Of a stretch of DNA of 64,000 nucleotides, positions 22,521-33,909 are shown in pieces; within the stretch, counting starts at the first letter, position 1; the number at the start of each line of letters is the position of its first letter. The position numbers were made by a program, and so were the translations under genes. The stretch spans positions 41,024,922 through 41,088,921 of the forward strand of contig CM032669.1 in the NCBI GenBank assembly GCA_019095985.1, written 5' to 3'. The stretch is from Streblospio benedicti (lineage: Eukaryota; Annelida; Polychaeta; Spionida; Spionidae). The notes under the pieces were generated by a model, which did not search any database, was not told the DNA's origin, and worked only from the letters and a program-made list of their open reading frames with translations.

Positions 22521-22933
22521 AGACAGAGCAAAAAATTCGAGTTAAGGACTAGAGATAGCAATTTTCAACTGTATCCCATTGCTTTGATTTATGGCATGAT
22601 AAACCATCATTATGCTATCAATGTCTTCCCACGGCGGCCTCGTCCGAGCAGCGTGGTCCCGCGTTATGATTGATGTGCACTTATCACCGACAGGCCTTTC
22701 TAACGCGCACAATAGCGATGTCCATGGATCTAATCCGCGCATTGTTGTCCGAGACTTTATTGCCTTGTCGCAATTTATAGCCCACCGAGCTTGTCACTTT
22801 GCTTGAAAAGGCCGGGCAGATTTCAATTAACACAAAAGGAAGTTTACGAGACGAGACTGTGTGTCATTTTTGACATCGTTGACGTGCCCCTTTAAAATTT
22901 AAATACTCCACAGTCGTTGGCAGGGTGATGTAT
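22521..22933. other. Unique stretch, candidate regulatory element
   Basis: The 22620-22860 part is GC-richer (CCACGGCGGCCTCGTCCGAG). Overlapping short frames on both strands are unspliced and unsupported. Confidence 0.3.
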
Positions 22934-23120
22934 TGCAGTAGAACCTCTGTACTAAGACCACTTATGTAAAGACACAACCCTCTGTAGTAAAAAGAATTTC
23001 TTGTGGTCCCAAAGCTTCATAAAGAGATCGCCGTGAACCTCCATTTAGAGGCCACTTCTCAATCAAGACCACTTGATGTCAGTTCTCTGGGTGGTCTCTC
23101 AATAGGGAGGTTCTACTGTT
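22934..23120 (-). mobile_element. MITE-A copy, complete
   Basis: TGCAGTAGAACCTCTGTACT to AGGGAGGTTCTACTGT. Confidence 0.88.
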
Positions 23121-24380
23121 TAATGCTATGTTAGTGTTTATGCCTTTTTCCTGACACTTTGCTCTGACCTTGGAGGGCTTTGAGATGAGATTGTGCTGTC
23201 CTGAGACTGCTTATTATGACGTTAAATGGGTGTCAACTCGCAAATTATGTGATTAAAAACCATGTGGGTAGCATTCACATTTGAAAAGTAAATTGAAATT
23301 TCAAGATGTGCCCTAGATGATAGTATGTGACAGAACTTGCCAATGCCTCCAAGGTCCTAAATAGTAGGGATGGGGCAAAGTTGCGTTGTATACCTTCAAA
23401 TGTTATTTACATGACTGAACCTTTTCACAAGCAGGCTAAACATTTATTAAGACCTCTTATGACAAAAATAAAACCATCATGATATAATTTTCAGGCACCT
23501 AGCTTAAAGTTGTTTGAAAATTTTAGCGCCCACCCTTTACCCCTATAGATTTACTACCAATCTTTCAGGGCTACTTCTGTAAGTGCAACCCACATTTTCA
23601 AACGCCCATCTGCCCCATCTGTACCCCCTTCACAAAAGTAAAATAAAAAAGATAAAGTTGAGTTTTTTAGCCCCAACCCCTAGTTTTTTTCATACTTTCT
23701 TGTTTGCCATGTTCATTGCAAATCTCACAGACTCATGTCCTTGTCCTTTCTCGAGCTACTAACCCACATTAGGATAAATTCCTATTATTTGTGGGGCATA
23801 AACGCCAGTCTAAGTTAGCCGCAAACAGCGCCGTTACGATCCCTTACACTCCAGTTATGAAATTTCATGCGAGCAGTAAAGCACGCTTTACAAAAGAACA
23901 CGAGCGCGATGAGTATTTGTCCGCGGTTTATGAAGCTATAGAATTAGCCCGACCTGTCAGCCATGATGAATTTACTTTTTATATACGGCCAGTAAGTATC
24001 AATTTCCGAGGCACATGGACAACAAAATGTGCATAAAAGGCATGAAAATGTGAGAGAACACGTCATAACGCTGGAGCATCACGTGTGAGTGATGTGGGGG
24101 ATGGTGCAGTTGGTTATGAGGGCCGCGAGGAGTCGGAGAATGCGATGTTTCACTTGGTTATGAGGGCAAGATGACACAATGTGTCAACTTACTGTAGCAG
24201 ACACAGTATGCAATACACCAATGAGAAAACAAACAAAAACCAATCATAAGCTTGAAGAATCTTTCTTTTTAATGTAAGCCCCGGTTTTCATGAACTCTAC
24301 TGTGATGATCGACAGCTGAAGCAAAATTGTGCTGATGACCTGATTGGTTTAAGTTGTGAACAATCCTCCACGAAAATTGT
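23121..24380 (+). other. Unique stretch with an unproven open frame at 23791-24036
   Basis: The 81-codon frame has a plausible charged composition (KARFTKEHERDEYLSAVYEA) and a GTAAGT donor at 23991-23996. No convincing acceptor, upstream exon or family was recognised, so it is not called a gene. It could be an exon or a conserved non-coding element. The 23121-23780 part is AT-rich and empty. Confidence 0.25.
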
Positions 24381-24390
24381 TATGTTGTAT

Positions 24391-24425
24391 GAGGGGCTAT
24401 TTTCAATAATGTGTGAATTGATTAA
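24391..24425 (+). repeat. Dispersed repeat D, tail fragment
   Basis: GAGGGGCTATTTTCAATAAT followed by GTGTGAATTGATTAAT resembles the tail at 15845-15885. Confidence 0.4.
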
Positions 24426-24748
24426 TCTATTTTTTCCACAATGCACCCATCTGATATCATCTATAGCTTTAAAATGATATAACATTGAAAAAAAAACAAG
24501 AAAAAAAACATGCAAAGAATCGAATTGCAAGTCCACATCACATCTCGGGCTTTAAAATTTGATCAATTCGTGGAGCGTGACCCAGATGACAGGTGCATTT
24601 GTTATGGTGCAGACGGCATTGTTTTTACATTTCCGACACAGCCGCATTCGCATTTCCTTGATCAGCCGAGCGTTTTGTCCGATCTGCTGGTCTCGCTCAC
24701 TCATCTTTCAATACACGACAGCACGACAATTGTTCTGAGCAAAAATGA

Positions 24749-25030
24749 CGGGTATTAGCATTTGTTGATTAATCGTAATGATATTCCATTCTGATTAGAC
24801 ATTTTTTACAGTAGAACCTCTATTAAGACCAACCTTGGCACTGGCCTTATGTGGTCTCAATTGAGGGTTGGTTCCTTATGGAGTTCCAAGTTAGTCTCTT
24901 TATGAAGGATTGGAACCATGAAAATTGGTTTTATGATAGAGATGGTCTTTGCATAGAAGTGGTCTTAATTAGAGGTTCTAGTGTATTAGCATTTGTTGAG
25001 TAATGGTAATGATATTCCGTTTTGACATTC
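24749..25030. repeat. Direct duplication flanking a MITE-A copy
   Basis: TATTAGCATTTGTTGATTAA then TCGTAATGATATTCCATT (24754-24791) recurs as TATTAGCATTTGTTGAGTAA then TGGTAATGATATTCCGTT (24984-25021), one unit on each side of the element. Confidence 0.85.
24807..24985 (+). mobile_element. MITE-A copy, complete
   Basis: TACAGTAGAACCTCTATTAA to TTAGAGGTTCTAGTGTA. Confidence 0.88.
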
Positions 25031-25398
25031 ATTATGTTAATGGTTGAGTTTGTGCCGCAAATGCAACTGTATCATTGACTTTTCATCTCAGGTCAAGTTT
25101 TTTTTGCTAAAGCAAAGTTACAATGAATCATTTGAATGCTGCAGCTGGATGGGTTGAACTCATATTTAATGGAGAAAATGAAAAATGTAATATATCCAAA
25201 AATTTGAGCAATCATTTTTTGTTGTCAGAATTCATAAAAAATGGCTCCAATTGTTGGAAATTATCATCACCTAAAAGTGCTATGGTTTTTAAATAGAGAT
25301 GACATTGTCTAACACGTCTGTCTTCAAGCCCTGCTGAATAATCATCATAACAATTCTATTTGGAAAGTCATCATTCATCCAATGCTAAAGCTGCCAGG

Positions 25399-25582
25399 TA
25401 CAACAAAACCTCTAATTAAGACCATTTCAATACAGTGACCACCTCTACAGTAATAAGACCATTCTTCACAATGCCAAATCTCCATAAAGAGACCATCGTG
25501 AACCTACATAAAGAGACCACCTCTCTAATGAGACCAGTGCCTTGGATGGTCTATATACCCTATATACATAGGTTATACCGTA
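25399..25582 (-). mobile_element. MITE-A copy, right end diverged
   Basis: TACAACAAAACCTCTAATTA at the left; AGAGACCACCTCTCTAATGA inside; the right end is reduced to TAGGTTATACCGTA. Confidence 0.8.
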
Positions 25583-25990
25583 GCACAAAGCCCACAAGCA
25601 TCACCAGTAAAGAACCTTGACAGCTATCTTTATTGTATCCAAGCAAGGTCTGTACATATATGTCTATATCAGCCCATAAATCATTGCTAGCAGTTTGACA
25701 AGCAGTCATTTATCACGGCTTTCCACAACATTGCCAGGGCCTGTCACGCAGAGTTGTTGGCGAAACAGTCCGTGTTGACTTTGTGAAGTGTGAAGTGTGT
25801 GAGGACAACCGTGTTAGGGGCTAACATTTATGATGGCCCAGGGATGTGTGTGTGTGTAAAAATGCAAACATGGTATGATTTTCACCCCCCCCAGCTTAAA
25901 TTTGTTTGAAATTTTCACAAATAGTGCCACCCCCACCCCCAGCATAAGGCAGACAAGAAGTCCTTATTTTGTATTTTACTGTTTTTCAGA
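25583..25990. other. Unique stretch, no gene seen
   Basis: Contains a short TGTGTGTGTG run near 25843 and C-rich patches at 25885 and 25930. No repeats or coding signal beyond that. Confidence 0.3.
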
Positions 25991-26172
25991 TACAGTAGAA
26001 ACTCGTTACCTCAAACCTGTAGAGAAATCAGTAAAATGTTCAAGATCGGCAATATTAGATAAACAACAAATATAATGTGTTCATAATGTAGTTGAAGGGA
26101 AATTAAACTAATATAACCTTGAGATAACAGAGAAATAAAGATCAGCAATATCGAGATACCGAGTTCTACCGT
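25991..26172 (+). mobile_element. Pogo-like MITE, complete
   Basis: TACAGTAGAAACTCGTTACC at the left and GAGATACCGAGTTCTACCGT at the right are inverted. The interior contains GTGTTCATAATGTAGTTGAA. Confidence 0.7.
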
Positions 26173-27200
26173 CCAAGAAAGATGACCAGATTCATGTGCA
26201 AAGTGCGTCTTCAACCATTTTGACCTTTGTTTTGTCATCCAAAGTAAAAGTTAAATCAGGCAGTAAGATTAGCATAATGGGAGAATCAGGCAGTTTAGTG
26301 CGTGAAATTCTATTAATCAGACATGCAGTTAAAAGCTTTGTATTTGCTGGACAAATGATGCAAGTATGTTAATTTTGCGTTTGAGTCATGCTGGGTTTTT
26401 TTTTTAGTCCTTGTAAGAGAAATGCTTAAGATGATGAAATTGAATTCAGGTACAGCTTTTGTAGGAAATTTGTAGTTTCAAGAAATGATAAGAACTTTTT
26501 CTATGTATACTTAAAATGACAAAATGCAGACTGATGATTTGAAAATATACATACAAAAGAAGAATTTTAGACCAAATGGTTCTAATAACAGTGTTTAAAC
26601 GAGTGGATCTTCTACAAATAAATCAGTTTCTATTGTCCATATTCAATAAAAAGTATCACTAAAGGTGACAAACCCAGTGTTGTGGCAAGTAGAGTGAAAA
26701 ATAGACAAAATGGACCCAAATATGAACCATTGTGGTCCATGTGAAATAGTGTCCGTGTGGGCACCATTTTCAAGTTTCACACCAAATTTAAGCACCTTAC
26801 CTGCAATGGCAAGCGCTGTAGAGAAATGGACCAAAATTCTATTGTCTATTTTCAATTATGACTAGAGCTAATATCCATGCATTGGGTGGTCCAACACTTG
26901 AGTCCCCAAATCCCCACCACTCTCTGAATCACACAAAATGCAAAGATCATTGCGCTTCACTAAACGCAGACGACAATTATCGCAGAAAACAAAACAAGTG
27001 CGTGTGATTTACGGCAGAACCAACTGGCAGATTAAAAGGTTCCAGTGCGAGACCATGTGTGCGTTTTGATAAGATTCAGTGATTTCTGGCCAGTTCTAAA
27101 TGATGAAATTTGATGCCCGATTAAAAATGACGTTTGGAGAGGGAGGGGTGTGCCTTGTCATTTATTTAGTGGTTAATGCAGTCTGTTTGAAAAGGCTGAG
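26173..27200. other. Unique AT-rich stretch, no gene seen
   Basis: No exon-like segment or repeat recognised on either strand. Confidence 0.3.
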
Positions 27201-27376
27201 TACAGTAGAACCTCCATTAAGACCATCTGATGGGACTGTCCTCTAGTTGTCTTAATAGAAGGTGGTCTCGTTATGGAGGTTCGCAGTGGTCTGTTTATCA
27301 AGGCTTTGTACATCTAGAAATTTTCTTATTATATGGTCTCTTCATTGAGGTGGTCTGAATGAGAAGATATGCTGTA
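27201..27376 (+). mobile_element. MITE-A copy, right end diverged
   Basis: TACAGTAGAACCTCCATTAA to TGAGAAGATATGCTGTA. Confidence 0.82.
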
Positions 27377-28050
27377 AGTGGACCAGAGACTGGGCGTAAT
27401 TGTTTCACGATCGATTTCTGCCGTATCTGATCAAGCACAGGTTTCAAACCACCGTTTCTGCAATCCTTTCAATGACAGAGGCGATAGCCGATCAAATACA
27501 GATTCGGTTGTCACATTAGATAGATGTGTTAAGTGAACGATTGTTGTGAGCGACACCTGGGTGCATTATGCTCAAAATTGCTCATTGAAACCGGGACAAG
27601 AGCTTATCAGACGTAAATATTTCTGTATTATTTCTAGTGCCAAATGTTTATTATCAACCATTACTAGTTCGGATGGTTATCAAATGTTTGTATTTTCCCG
27701 ATTGTTGTCTATACCGATGTATTGTTGAAATGCAATCAAATCTGACTGCCGAATCAGAAGTAACTTATGCCAAAAATGTCATTATGAAGAAACCCAACAA
27801 CAACATCGCCATCGAATTTAACAATGTCAGCGCGATTTTTTCCCAAGCTTATCTCCTTTAATCTCTCGTCATCTTAACGCCACGATCCTTTCAATCATTT
27901 ACAAATTATCCTCTATTCTCGCCTGGCCACAAAGAGAGATCAAGGTCCCGCGGAAGCAACCGCATTCACTGAACCCGCCAAGGCTCGTCCACATCAAAAG
28001 CCTTGTTTTGGGCCATCAGACGAGAAAATCGCCTCTCGCCGCTCTGCCTT
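27377..28050. other. Unique stretch, candidate regulatory element at 27860-28050
   Basis: The latter part is GC-richer (AAGGTCCCGCGGAAGCAACC). No supported coding region. Confidence 0.3.
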
Positions 28051-28400
28051 TATCGAAGTTGACAGCTCGATACTAGCAGACTTTTATATAAATCACTCTC
28101 TTAGCCGTTATCAAGACTGACAACTTGAATCTGCAGTAGTACCTCTCTAGTAAGACTACCACTGGGACATGCGGTAGTGGTGTCAATACAGAGGTTGTCT
28201 CTTTATGGAGGTTCACGGCGCTCTATATAAAAGTTGGTGACTGCTAAAAATGCTCTTTCTATAGAGGTGGTCTCAATAGAGAGCCGGTCTTAGTGGTAAA
28301 TTCCACTGTAGAAGACTTTGCTATGATAAATGACCCTCTTTGCCCATATTGAAGCTGACAGCTCAAAAGCAGAAGACTTTTGTATAAATGACTGCTGGGA
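28051..28400 (+). repeat. Three tandem units of about 60 bp, the middle one split by a MITE-A
   Basis: Unit 1: TCGAAGTTGACAGCTCGATA then GCAGACTTTTATATAAATCA. Unit 2: TCAAGACTGACAACTTGAAT, then the element, then AGAAGACTTTGCTATGATAA. Unit 3: TTGAAGCTGACAGCTCAAAA then AGAAGACTTTTGTATAAATG. The element sits precisely at the GCAG..AGAAGAC point of unit 2. Confidence 0.8.
28132..28310 (+). mobile_element. MITE-A copy, complete
   Basis: TGCAGTAGTACCTCTCTAGT to GGTAAATTCCACTGTA. Confidence 0.87.
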
Positions 28401-28635
28401 AGGTTGCGAGGGGACGCGGCGAACAATCTGACGTCTCTCGCTTCAGTTGACCGCTATTGGCTGGCGACATACATGCACTGTGTCAGATGTATTGACAATA
28501 ATGGAGGAATCATCAAGCTTTTATAAAGGCCTCTTTGGCTCTCACTTCGGGGCCTGTCAGAGTGGATAAAATGATGTTATCAAGTGTCAATCGGCAGTCA
28601 CTCGGAAAGTCGCTTTTAACGTCTGCTTCGTGATA

Positions 28636-29025
28636 ATTATTTATTCTTTCTAAGGCCTGGGAAATTGTTAAAATGTCGCCATTAGAGAAAAACCTAATTG
28701 GTAGAAATACAAAAGTACCTTGATGGAAACTTTATGTACAGTGGAAGTTACGATGAAGACCTCTATTAAGAGACAACCTGTGTAGAAATTGTTTTCACCA
28801 TTTTGAATGGTCCCAAACCTTCATAAAAAAAAAACACATCATGAACTTCAATAGATATTATGTCTCTTTTGAAACCACTGGAGGCCGCCCCCAAAGGTGG
28901 TCTTAATAGAGAGGTTCTACTGTAATTATTTCTCCATATCAAAGCCTGGGTAATTGCTCAAATGTAGCCATTAGAAAATAAACTGATGTACAGAGAATTA
29001 TCAAAGTATTCTAATGAAACCTACT
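28636..29025. repeat. Direct duplication of about 100 bp flanking a MITE-A copy
   Basis: AAGGCCTGGGAAATTGTTAA, ATGTCGCCATTAGAGAAAAA and CTTGATGGAAACTTT (28652-28733) recur as AAAGCCTGGGTAATTGCTCA, ATGTAGCCATTAGAAAATAA and CTAATGAAACCTACT (28941-29024). Confidence 0.85.
28737..28923 (-). mobile_element. MITE-A copy, complete
   Basis: TACAGTGGAAGTTACGATGA to TAGAGAGGTTCTACTGTA. Confidence 0.87.
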
Positions 29026-29288
29026 GGAAAGAAAGAGAAAAATACATTGTGATGTAGCCATATAGTAAAGCCAATTATTTTGCGAACAAAAGCAAACTAT
29101 GTTACAAATGATTGTAATCTAATGAATCTGATATCTAAGCCCATGGGGGTTTCAATACTCGTATACAGTAGTTTTGAGTGTGCCTGGGACTCCTGAAGAT
29201 GATGTGTCAGCCTCAAAATTGCTGCAATATAGTACTGTACATGGCACATCACTGTGGTCCTCAGCTGTAGTTGGCCAGTCTGTTTCGT

Positions 29289-29702
29289 TACAGTAGAACT
29301 TGTTAATTCAATACAGTACAAACTCTTATCTGTATATCCTTAATCCAAATATTTCCATCAACCGAATGCATTGCCATTTCCCCATTTCTTACTGGTCGTA
29401 CATATAGAGATCCCGCACGGACTTGTACTTCTATATCTTCTATTTTTGTCCATTGACACTCGCGTACATACGTGGTTTCTCACATTCGCTAACGCTCCAT
29501 CTGGACACTTTCATTTACAGAATGTCAATCTACTGTCCGAACTTGTCTGGTTAAAAGATGTTGTACTGTATTGCTCATCTCAAATTTTCTCTTAACTCAA
29601 TGCTGGTTTCGGTTCACTCCAACCTCACCATGAGCAGATATCAGCTGGTAATCTTGAATATTTTAATGGTAATGCTATATATGCGAGATAGCGAGTTTCT
29701 AT
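29289..29702 (+). mobile_element. Pogo-like MITE interrupted by another element
   Basis: The left end TACAGTAGAACTTGTTAATT is separated from its continuation (TATTGCTCATCTCAAATTTT) by the element at 29312-29570. The right end GAGATAGCGAGTTTCTATCG matches the termini of 61219-61392, whose left part reads TATTGCTTATCATGAAG at the same point. Confidence 0.7.
29312..29570. mobile_element. Second pogo-like MITE nested at a TA site
   Basis: Ends TACAGTACAAACTCTTATCT and AAAAGATGTTGTACTGTA are inverted. The flanking TA is duplicated relative to the intact element at 61219. The short frame inside is not a gene. Confidence 0.7.
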
Positions 29703-29799
29703 CGTATATAGACTAACTAAAACTATACTACTGGATATAATGAACTTACAAACAGACGTTGTTTCACACAGCAATTTACAGCGTCCACCATGTTGCTTC

Positions 29800-30045
29800 A
29801 TTGTTTAGTGTAGTTGGCACCTAAACGTTAAATAGGTACAGTTCAGGCAAATGCACACTAATATGAGTGATGAACTGCGTGCCCACTATGGCAGGAAGTG
29901 CTGAATGCTCCACAGGGAGTTGAGAAAGGCAATATATTGTGACAAGGATGCCAATGACCTGGTGTAAATGTACTCGTCTGAGGGTGTGTATGGATAATAG
30001 ACTATTAACCTCCTACATTTACGTTTACAACATTTAACCCTCAAA
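29800..30045 (+). repeat. Probable SINE-like repeat F
   Basis: AAATAGGTACAGTTCAGGCA, TAATATGAGTGATGAACTGC, CTCCACAGGGAGTTGAGAAA, GATGCCAATGACCTGGTGTA and TACATTTACGTTTACAAC align in order with 62560-62785. The length of about 240 bp, lack of inverted ends and dispersion suggest a SINE; no promoter boxes were identified with confidence. Confidence 0.6.
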
Positions 30046-30259
30046 GTAAATAGGTCATGTTAGTTTCATTTTTACTGATTTATCTAGTCAGTTTCATTGA
30101 ACACATGTGAAAGCTTGACTAAGTTTTTACTTGCCCTGTCATGTCACATCTCAACTTAAACATCACCAGTTGATTCGTGCAGAAAAGATGTGATAATTTC
30201 TCATTTAAAGCAAGTTAAATACATGAAATTACATTTTTGAAGGCTTTATCAGAAAGTAC

Positions 30260-30452
30260 AACTTCTTTGTTGTTGGGTGCATTTGTTTTTGGAGGAGAAT
30301 TAATGCAATTTAAGTAAATATGGTCTGCTTGCGATGACAGCAATTCATATCATTTTAGTGTTTTTTTGAAAAGATTACATCCTTTGTTGAGTAGGCTTGA
30401 TTTTAGAGGTAAATTAATGCCATTTTTACGAATATGGTTCCGTTGACATACT
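30260..30452 (+). repeat. Tandem duplication, two diverged units of about 75-80 bp
   Basis: CTTTGTTGTTGGGTGCATTT..GAGAATTAATGCAATTT..AATATGGTCTG and CTTTGTTGAGTAGGCTTGAT..GGTAAATTAATGCCATTT..GAATATGGTTCCG align in the same orientation, about 117 bases apart. Confidence 0.6.
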
Positions 30453-31399
30453 AGGTGCTTACAATTACTGTGTCTATGGCACAGTCACAAAGATGAACTA
30501 AAATAAAACTACTGTGACTCAATCATAAGTACCATATTCTTGCGCATAAAAGCCCATGGGCCTAATATCGAAGATGGGCTTTGTGTTCGAACAGTCTTTT
30601 AAATGAGAAAAAACAAACATTTTCACTTTAAAATTAAATCATTAGCAGAACTTTACAGTATCTTTCTCGAAAACTTTGATATTCAAACATAATTATTAAC
30701 TGCTACAGGTGTGTAAAGCGACCCCCGTTGATGCACAATACGGTGCATTGTGATCGCCTGTTACCCACGAGGCATCTCTGTCACAAACACCGTACACTTC
30801 AAACACGAGAGAAACACGAAACCAATTTGCCTGTTTCACCGCGTAGCAGAGATTAACTGCAAACACAATACGCTTGAAATCCAAAGACCTTTGTCATCAC
30901 TCACAAACGAGAAAATAATGATGCTTTTAGAGATGGGAAAACCCGAACAAAAGAGAGTAAGTTACAAGCTCTAAAAAAGAAAAGCACGTTTGACAGGTCA
31001 GTCAATTTGCCGGCCGTGATTTCCATTCACACAATGTCCTCAAATGGCCGCTGAAAGCCGCCTGCGCCGCTTGTTTTGTGATGTTCCCAGCTGATTAGGT
31101 GAACCTGTCAACTTTGACAACCGCGACATCGACGGCGCACGCATTGTCGTCTGCTTCCCATGATGAAAATGAGGCTGATTTGAAAGAGAGGCTGCGAACG
31201 CCAGATTTGCTCAGGTGATAATGAGCCAAAAGCGTGTTCACTTCTCGACACTTCAAAGCACGAGGCCAAACTAATTTAACCCTTGTCTTGTCAATCGGAA
31301 ACTTGATCCTCGCTCAATTCACCTGCTGTTGCTAATCAAGGTCCTGTTGAAATTGAATTAAGCTTTGTCATTGTAATGGTGAGTGAAAGACAAGTATTA
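30453..31399. other. Unique stretch, candidate regulatory block at 30690-31390
   Basis: GC rises between 30690 and 31200 (AAAGCCGCCTGCGCCGCTTG). Open frames on both strands overlap without splice signals, as expected of a conserved non-coding block. Confidence 0.35.
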
Positions 31400-31657
31400 C
31401 ACCCAACCAAAGGTTAGGTAGTCACAACTCTTTTTATACTGTTTACTGTTCACTGAACCGAAGTTTTTCTTTGTTCTTTGTACTTACCTAACCATATAAA
31501 GCAATAGATAGCATGTTATAATATCTTTAAGAAGAGAATACATGCTTTTTTTCCAAACACAGATATGCAAATTAGCTGACCTGATTGATTGTAAAGACCA
31601 GTGTGTGTGTTTTTGGCTGTGGCATGAATAAATGGAACCTGAAGACTGGGGTGAGGT
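31400..31657 (+). repeat. Dispersed repeat B
   Basis: CACCCAACCAAAGGTTAGGT, ATATGCAAATTAGCTGACCT and GAAGACTGGGGTGAGG mark left, middle and right. Confidence 0.75.
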
Positions 31658-31721
31658 AGAAGCAATGGGAAGTTAAGAAAAGGTATTGGTATTATGGTAT
31701 TAGTATTAGTCGCCCTGCAGC

Positions 31722-31868
31722 TACAGGTATAGAATTTACCTCAGGGGTGGCATCAAGTGGTCTAAGTATAAAGATGGTCTCTTTATGAAGGTTTTGGACT
31801 GTGAAATATGGTCTTTTGATAGAGGTGGTCTTAATGTAAAGGTATTCTTAATGGGGTGTTTTATTGTA
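31722..31868 (+). mobile_element. MITE-A copy, shortened, with duplicated flank
   Basis: Interior ATCAAGTGGTCTAAGTATAA and AATATGGTCTTTTGATAGAG; right end GGTGTTTTATTGTA. TAGTATTAGTCGCCCTGCAG (31700-31719) on the left recurs on the right at about 31868-31890 as TAGTATTAGTCCCCAGCC. Confidence 0.7.
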
Positions 31869-32145
31869 GTATTAGTCCCCAGCCTGCAGCTATTGGTTTC
31901 ACCCTCCTCTCTGTTATAATTAGAAAATGTTAGGATGATCTATGGTCCCCATGCTTCATCATTGTCGTCGACAATTCACATGCCGAACGGGCAACTTTTC
32001 ACCGCTAATTCCATATTAGGTGAGGTAAATCACCGTAAAATTACCTCAGTGTTCTCTTGCTTCTCTAATTAGGCAGATTGAGGTGCCGATAGCAACGATG
32101 ACGATGATGACAGGAAAAGACGTCGTCTTTGACGTCGTCGTCTGC

Positions 32146-32427
32146 GAGATAATGTAATGAGTGATAATAGAGGTTCAGAAAGATCTTTGAAATGCCGTCG
32201 CTTAACAGTGTAACTTCAAATTGAAAACTCCTCTTTGAAGGAGCAACCTGTTTAGTATACCCATTTGCCAGATTCCAAATCTCCATAAATAGACCACTTG
32301 AGGACCTCCATAAACAGGCCACCTCTCTATGAAGCCCAGACCGAGGTTGGTCGCTATACCGAGGTTCCACTGTAACGTAACGAGCGATAATCAGTGTTCG
32401 TGCGATCTTTGAAACGCCGCCGCCTCT
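32146..32427. repeat. Direct duplication of about 55 bp flanking a MITE-A copy
   Basis: AATGTAATGAGTGATAATAG, GATCTTTGAAATGCCGTCGC (32151-32201) recurs as AACGTAACGAGCGATAATCA, GATCTTTGAAACGCCGCCGC (32375-32424). Confidence 0.85.
32204..32374 (-). mobile_element. MITE-A copy, complete
   Basis: AACAGTGTAACTTCAAATTG to ATACCGAGGTTCCACTGTA. The 191-residue minus-strand frame at 32065-32640 runs straight through this element and both flanks and is not a gene. Confidence 0.83.
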
Positions 32428-33690
32428 TGCTACACTTGTAGTGCAGGCGGTGATGCGACGCGACGGCGCGGAATAATGACAGTAATAGGGAGAACCTTGA
32501 GGCCTCTCATCCGCCGACTTATCGTGGCCTCGCGTCTTGTTGGCTTTTGCTCGAAGCCTCAGCGCCGAATCGGTCCTGACAGTTGTAACAAGCCTGGCTG
32601 ACTGGGAAAAATTGACCAAGTCAGCTGATGAAAAGCGCACTTATGGATAAGAACTTTTACATCTGTTTGAAGACAAACAACAAGGGCAAAGTTGTTAGCG
32701 GAGTCGGTGAAAAAGGAAGCTTGGGGGTTTTAGCTCCTCAACGGTGGTGGGAAAGATGCATTAGCTTGGCTGCTTGTTAATGAATCGGTTAGAGGCTTAT
32801 TTCGTTTACAATGCCGCCACTGCCGTAAAGAAAGAAAATGATGGGAAAAAATGGCATTTGTTGTGATTAGCGAGCTAGTTAGTCGGTGAATGGGAGTAGC
32901 AGGTAAATAAAGTGCTTTCAAAAGTTTTTCTTCTTTTGAAGATATCAGTTGTCACGATATTAACACGTCGCCTGCATCCGCACTTCAAAACGTAATTTAT
33001 TAATTGTAAACGGTGCGACATAGTTCACACTATTTACGCAATCTAAATGTGAAATATCATCCCTAATGATATCGAAATACAGCGATAAATTACCGTTTTC
33101 TAAGAGATAATTATCAGCCGTAGATCATGGGCGTTTTGTAGTTGCTTAAAAAGCCTCGGCAGCCCATAAATAAGAGTTGAAAGCTTTTGTTGTCTCCTCG
33201 TGACATGTATCTGATGTGGGGTTGTATCACCTCCGACATAGCTTGTGCGCATAAAGTCGTTTGTAGCTGTCTGCTCTACATTAACCCCACAGCCCAACAA
33301 AGACACGCTAATAATTATTCCATGCGAGCCATAAATCTCCAGTCAGTGGCCGACTGCATTACAAATGGCGCTGTTTAGTTATAGTTAGTCATCGTGGTTT
33401 TAGAAGCCTCATATTGCAAACCCTTTGCTTACTATTGCAGGTTAGAAGGAAGCTGAAAGAGTCAATTTCGACCAAACAAAGCCTAAAATTAGTTCACTTT
33501 CACCAATGTGGATGTGTGATTTATCTAAACACATTGGACATCTATCATAGAAAATTACAAACGCACCTCTATTTAGCCACACTTATTTTAGAAGCTGCGT
33601 TGTAAAATGTAACTTTATCAATCTTCCTTTTTTTACCATGTTAGATGACTGATTTACCAAAACATATTTTGCAAATGACAATGCTTTAAA
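32428..33690. other. Unique stretch, candidate regulatory block
   Basis: 32428-33400 is GC-richer, non-repetitive and without spliceable frames. 33400-33690 is AT-rich with nothing recognised. Confidence 0.35.
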
Positions 33691-33691
33691 T

Positions 33692-33909
33692 GCTGGGCAA
33701 AGCACACTTGCTAGCTAAAACAAGCTTTGATTACTGCTGGCTAGCATAGAGCCAACAATAAGCTACAAGTTACCATGTTAAACGTCTTACTGACCTTAAA
33801 GCATTGACGATCAATCAGGCATCTATTGTAGTAAATATGAGCTTATTTTAGGCATTATCCTAGGCTGTTATACAAGCACCAAATACTGCTTGCACTTGTA
33901 AAGGGTTAA
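33692..33909. mobile_element. PiggyBac-like MITE (repeat C), left end unclear
   Basis: The right part TATGAGCTTATTTTAGGCAT and the end TTGTAAAGGG-TTAA match the other copies. The left boundary is diverged. Confidence 0.55.

Noticed and set aside
32065-32640. The longest open frame of the window, 191 codons on the minus strand
   Set aside because: It runs through a complete MITE-A copy and both of its duplicated flanks, has no splice signals and no recognisable domain.
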